The position numbers were made by a program, and so were the translations under genes. Below are positions 59,914-64,000 of a DNA stretch of 64,000 nucleotides, in pieces. Below the pieces are notes generated by a model. The model did no database searches. It was not told the DNA's origin and saw nothing but the letters and a program-made list of their open reading frames with translations. Each line of letters starts with the position of its first letter. Position 1 is the first letter of the stretch. This stretch comes from Chionis minor (taxonomy: Eukaryota; Chordata; Aves; Charadriiformes; Chionididae): NCBI GenBank assembly GCA_013398295.1, contig VZSF01003927.1, positions 726,325-790,324 on the forward strand, in the 5' to 3' direction.

Positions 59914-62900
59914 ATTATTTTATTTAAAGAGCTGCTGCTACCTTATATTGAGATCATGCTGTACCTTATGCTAGCAACTGAGAATATATGGAAACGCAAT
60001 AGTGTTTTTGCCACCCGAGGCTCCAACACAGACCACATAGAGCCATTTACTTGCAGCATAACGTGTAGAATCAGTCACATTCAGGCTATTCTTATTGCTT
60101 GGGTTTACAGGTGCTTTCTACCCTGCAGCAACATAAGACAGCCATCTCACCCCAAGCTGCCACACCAGTCTTAGAGATAATCTACTTTCACACTGGAGCT
60201 GGATATACAGCACAGAAAGCCTGCAGAGCCACTTTTCAACAGTTTAAAAAAGGATTGGTCTCATTCTTCCAGACTAGTATCATTGGATAGATATGACAGT
60301 ATCTACAATATATGAAGATGGCCCTGACCAAAGACTGAAGCAGACTCAAAGCCTGCCTCTCTCCTAGTCCACAAGGAAGCCTTGCAGACAGCCTGCAAGC
60401 GGCCTAACTCACCCTAATTCTCCCAGGGGCACACCTGAACCAGGTCTCCCTCCACCCCTCCAAACCAAAATCAAAGAAATTCTCTTTCAGATATCAGAGT
60501 CTCAGGACTGCAACGTTACCTGTTCTCTGAAAAGAGTAGACTGTATGGACAGAGACTGTTAACAACACTTCATGAATGATGCTAAGATACACATAACTGT
60601 AACATTATTAACAGACTACTATGCAAATAGCTACCATCTTTGTTAGCTCTCTACATGATACTAAATGGAGAAAAGACCACTTAGTAGCATCTTATATAGA
60701 TACCAGAGGCTCTAGGGCTCTATTTGCCCTTCCTAGACATTTCCACATACAATTTCTTTGTTTTAGACCCTCTTACATACAAATGTCTTTGATCATGTAA
60801 CCTGCATTTTTGGTTGCAAAGTAGTTACCTCGGACCATTGGATTAGCCCCAGCAAATACAAGGTATTCTGAGGCAGCTACTTAATCGGGACTGTCTACAC
60901 TATGCTCTAAGAAATTACTGGAGAAACATAATCCAAAGAGTAGTTCAGTGTTTTTCAGCTCCTTTGAAACCTGAAGTGCAATTTTACTTTCTTAAATTCT
61001 TAAAATAATCAAAATAAGTCTCCAGAGGCTGGTATCACATCATGCAGTATCAGCCTCTGCCAACTGCATGGGTGTTTTAGTATCTCCTTTAACCAGATAC
61101 TTTTATTCTGCTGTGTTTTCAAAAATGAATAAAACAAAAGGATGTCTTTGCTGTCCTATTACAGAGGCTTGTTACAGTCAGAAAATTTTTAGTGTGGTAG
61201 CAATTTCTTTTTTCAAATTAAATTGCAGACATAGAATACTGAACTTAGCCAAATCTAGCATGAACACTAGAGAACTGTACTGGATGAAAATAAGGATAAT
61301 AGATAAAATTTTTTATAAGTGAAATAAAAGAACATTCTGTAATACCCTACTGCATTCTGTAGCTTTTTCTGGAAGTATTATAGTAATGCTGCTGACCTGT
61401 ACATGATGTTCCTTGCAATGTTCCCTTTTTCTATTAACGCATCAATGTTTGGGTGAAGTGGGCAAAATAAGAACTGTATCTTTTAAAATACATATTCCAA
61501 AAAAATATGGACATGTTTAACAGCAGTATATGGGGCAACATCCCACTATAATCTCCTGATGATTAGTAGTCATATACACAGTGTTACTATACACATATGT
61601 GTAGTTTTCCAGACTTAACCTACACAAGATGGAGATACGATATACCTGCAAGAAACAGATGGATGCTACATCCAGCCATCACAGGGTATTTGTGCACTCT
61701 AAACAAAATATGACGAATGCTTCTCTCTCTGTGGTGGGAACACATGTAGCAAACAAAGGGCAATCAAAAAGGGCAGGTGGCACAGTTGTTTTGCCCACAA
61801 AAGACAGGAACAGTGGAAAGGCAAGGAGGATCAGTGAGTTTGGGGCTGGCCTGCTTCCTTTGGTGGCCACGTGCTTTGGGTAAGTGGGAGTTTGCTAAGG
61901 CTGCCCTGAGCGATTGCCAGGCGACTGCTGTGGAGGATGTGAGAAGGTGGGATGCAAAGGGGTCTGCAAGGTGGTCTCTTGATCCTGAAAAGGGGGCTGA
62001 GCACGCCTGGAATAGAGGCAACAACAGGACAAAAGGCAGAAGTGCAATAACCAGAGGAGCGCAGTGAATAGGGGCAAGCAAGACATAAGAGCACACTGGG
62101 AGCCTGCACTGGCAAAGGTACAGATGAGCTTGTTTCTCCACACATGCTCCCTCACACTCACTCCTCGCATAGGCTACATCTTACTTCTGCTACTGCTTAC
62201 TGCGAGATGGTGATGCTGAGAAGGGGGTTTTAGATATGTTAAGAAATGAGGTACCTTTCCAGACAAGACAGACCTATAAAAGGAGGACAGGCTGGCTGTA
62301 CCTTAACCAAACTGGAGTCAGGCTCAAAACTGCTGGAAAACATTTAAACTGAAAGCTGGGGAAAGCCTAAAGGCAAAAAGAACCTTCTGATTCAGACTGA
62401 CAGAGTCCCAGAGGGGTTATAGCTGATGTTCCTCTGAAAAGGCCAAGGGAAATAAACAGCCTAATACAACAAATAGAAAAGGTGAATCAGACTACCCTGT
62501 CTGTTCTAGATACTCCTTAAAACTACAGATATTAGATTGAAACAACAAAAAAACCACACCCTACCTCAGTATTTTCCACTTTTTCCAATTAATTCAGGCA
62601 ATAGAAGTAGAAAACGTATTCTAGCCCCTTGTATGACTGACTTTGTTCTACAGTGTCACAGAAATGATCCAGTTATGCCATAAGAAATACAGGCATACAG
62701 CAAAAGTAAGACCTGCTGGAGTCTGAGCACAAGCCAAGTGGCATAAGATATGTAAAGATAGATGCAAGAGGTTACATGAGAAGTAAGATCACTTCATGTT
62801 TTTCCAATCTCCTGGAAGAAACTGTTGAATTATTGCATGGAATTGCTTTGACAGATAAGAGAGTACGTCAAAGGTGGTAGAAAAAAGCAGACTAAAACCA

Positions 62901-64000
62901 GAGCCTCTGTCACCCAAAAAATTACAGGCTTTTTTTTTTTTTTTTCCCCTCAAGAGAATTGACAGAACAGAAGGAAGGACCACATTTGCCAGGAAGTCAG
63001 CCAGACTATTCATGATGGAGAAGAATGTAAATTACAGTGTTGAATATCATAACTAATAAAGCATTTAAAAAGGCAGCAGTCCACAGCAATCTCCCTGCAA
63101 CTCCCAACGACAGCAAAAGACCATGAGCAGAGACTAAGACAATTAGAGCCCCCCCTGCCACCACCATTTCAGCCTCACTACTGCTTTTGTTACTACCATA
63201 ATTGCCATTTGCACTGTCTGTCTGATCTAATGCTGTATCATGAGAGGTTATGTGATTTCTTATCTGGCCAGCCTTCCAATCCAGGATATTCTCCTTAATG
63301 CAATGTCTCTATGGAAGCTGGCTGACTACAAAGCACCAGTTCTTGTTTCTGCTTCCAGCTGCTAAATTTAATTTAAAGATGCTAAAAATAAAAAAGGCTT
63401 GCATGTAACAGTTCTGTTCGGAAAGTCCTCTTGGCTATACTTTCTACAGGGATAGCACTTAATCAGCAGTGAAATGAAGAGAGGTACAATACAATAATTG
63501 TTTCACTGGCATTTCTGCCATTTGTGAACTTCCTAGCAGCACCAAGCCCACCCTCAGAACATTCTGAGAGCTCCTTCCTTGTTAGATACTGAGACAGAGA
63601 CAGCAAGTATAGGAAACAACACAGAGAAGTCCTAAGTCTTTGGACTTCCAGTTCAGCTGTTGTCCCAGTGACCACCTATACTGGACACCAAAGAATGCAG
63701 TCATTTACAAACTCTGTGATGGGCTGGGGGGGAGCGGAGGGCTAGCAGGGGGGTGGGTATAATCAAGATAAGTATAGCAGGAAAACAAAACATTATCTTG
63801 ATTATTTGGGAATTTTTCCTTAAATATATACAGGATATGTAAAAAATCTACTTCTGGTTTTCTCTGCAAAAGATACTTCACACTGATATTCCCAGTAGTA
63901 CACATACCATCTGCTGTATGATCTCAGAGCCTCATTATACCCAAATTATCAAAAAGAAGTGCAGTTTGTAGCTTATATTAGGAAATGTGACTACAAGCTC

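Larger units (their letters stand above)
36383..64000 (-). other. GPR176: GPR176 intron 1 (5' part beyond the window)
   Basis: At least 27.6 kb with no recognisable coding exon on either strand. The human gene also has a very long first intron, so exon 1 is expected to the right of the window. Contents seen: one CR1 remnant, microsatellites, a 35-bp tandem duplication, several inverted repeats, and GC-richer blocks at about 42.4, 56.2-56.6 and 61.8-62.1 kb, listed separately. Unlisted open frames are at chance length for AT-rich DNA. Confidence 0.75.

Overview
The window is vertebrate nuclear DNA, most likely from a bird. It is AT-rich, intron-dominated and sparse in coding sequence. Its dispersed repeats are CR1 LINE fragments, including one with the bird-type 3' end of tandem ATTCTATG-like units. 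Two recognisable genes lie on the minus strand in the order FSIP1 then GPR176, which matches the human chromosome 15q14 order THBS1-FSIP1-GPR176-EIF2AK4. No bacterial, phage, CRISPR, tRNA or rRNA feature was found.

Region 1 to about 24.95 kb is the 5' two-thirds of FSIP1 (fibrous sheath interacting protein 1). I could place nine coding exons (numbered 2-10 here) with GT/AG boundaries and consistent reading phase. Together they give 382 codons, from a strong-context ATG at 23890 to the end of an exon at 3904. The remaining C-terminal exons lie to the left of the window. A probable non-coding exon 1 sits in a CpG-island promoter at about 24.6-25.65 kb, which carries a TCTCGCGA motif and may also fire a short divergent plus-strand transcript. 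The introns hold a roughly 1 kb CR1 fragment with reverse-transcriptase coding remains (16.35-17.38 kb) and a short CR1 tail (9.66 kb).

Region 25.9-32.9 kb is the intergenic spacer, with one CR1 fragment at 26.4 kb and no recognised gene.

Region 32.9-64 kb belongs to GPR176, an orphan class A GPCR. The last two coding exons are present (36130-36382 and 33415-34522), covering 453 residues from the end of TM1 to the C-terminus. The first coding exon, which should encode the N-terminal tail and most of TM1, was not found, so intron 1 runs at least from 36.38 kb to the right edge. This large intron contains a small CR1 remnant, short tandem and inverted repeats, and three GC-richer blocks (42.4, 56.2-56.6 and 61.8-62.1 kb) that are the most plausible unannotated elements.

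The two genes are not a functional unit. FSIP1 is a sperm-flagellum/cilium-associated coiled-coil protein, and GPR176 is a Gz-coupled receptor known from circadian biology. They are neighbours through conserved synteny. I found no strong candidate for a new biological system. The better leads are a frame-changing tandem splice donor in FSIP1 exon 6, the possible divergent transcript at the FSIP1 promoter, and the CpG-rich blocks inside GPR176 intron 1.
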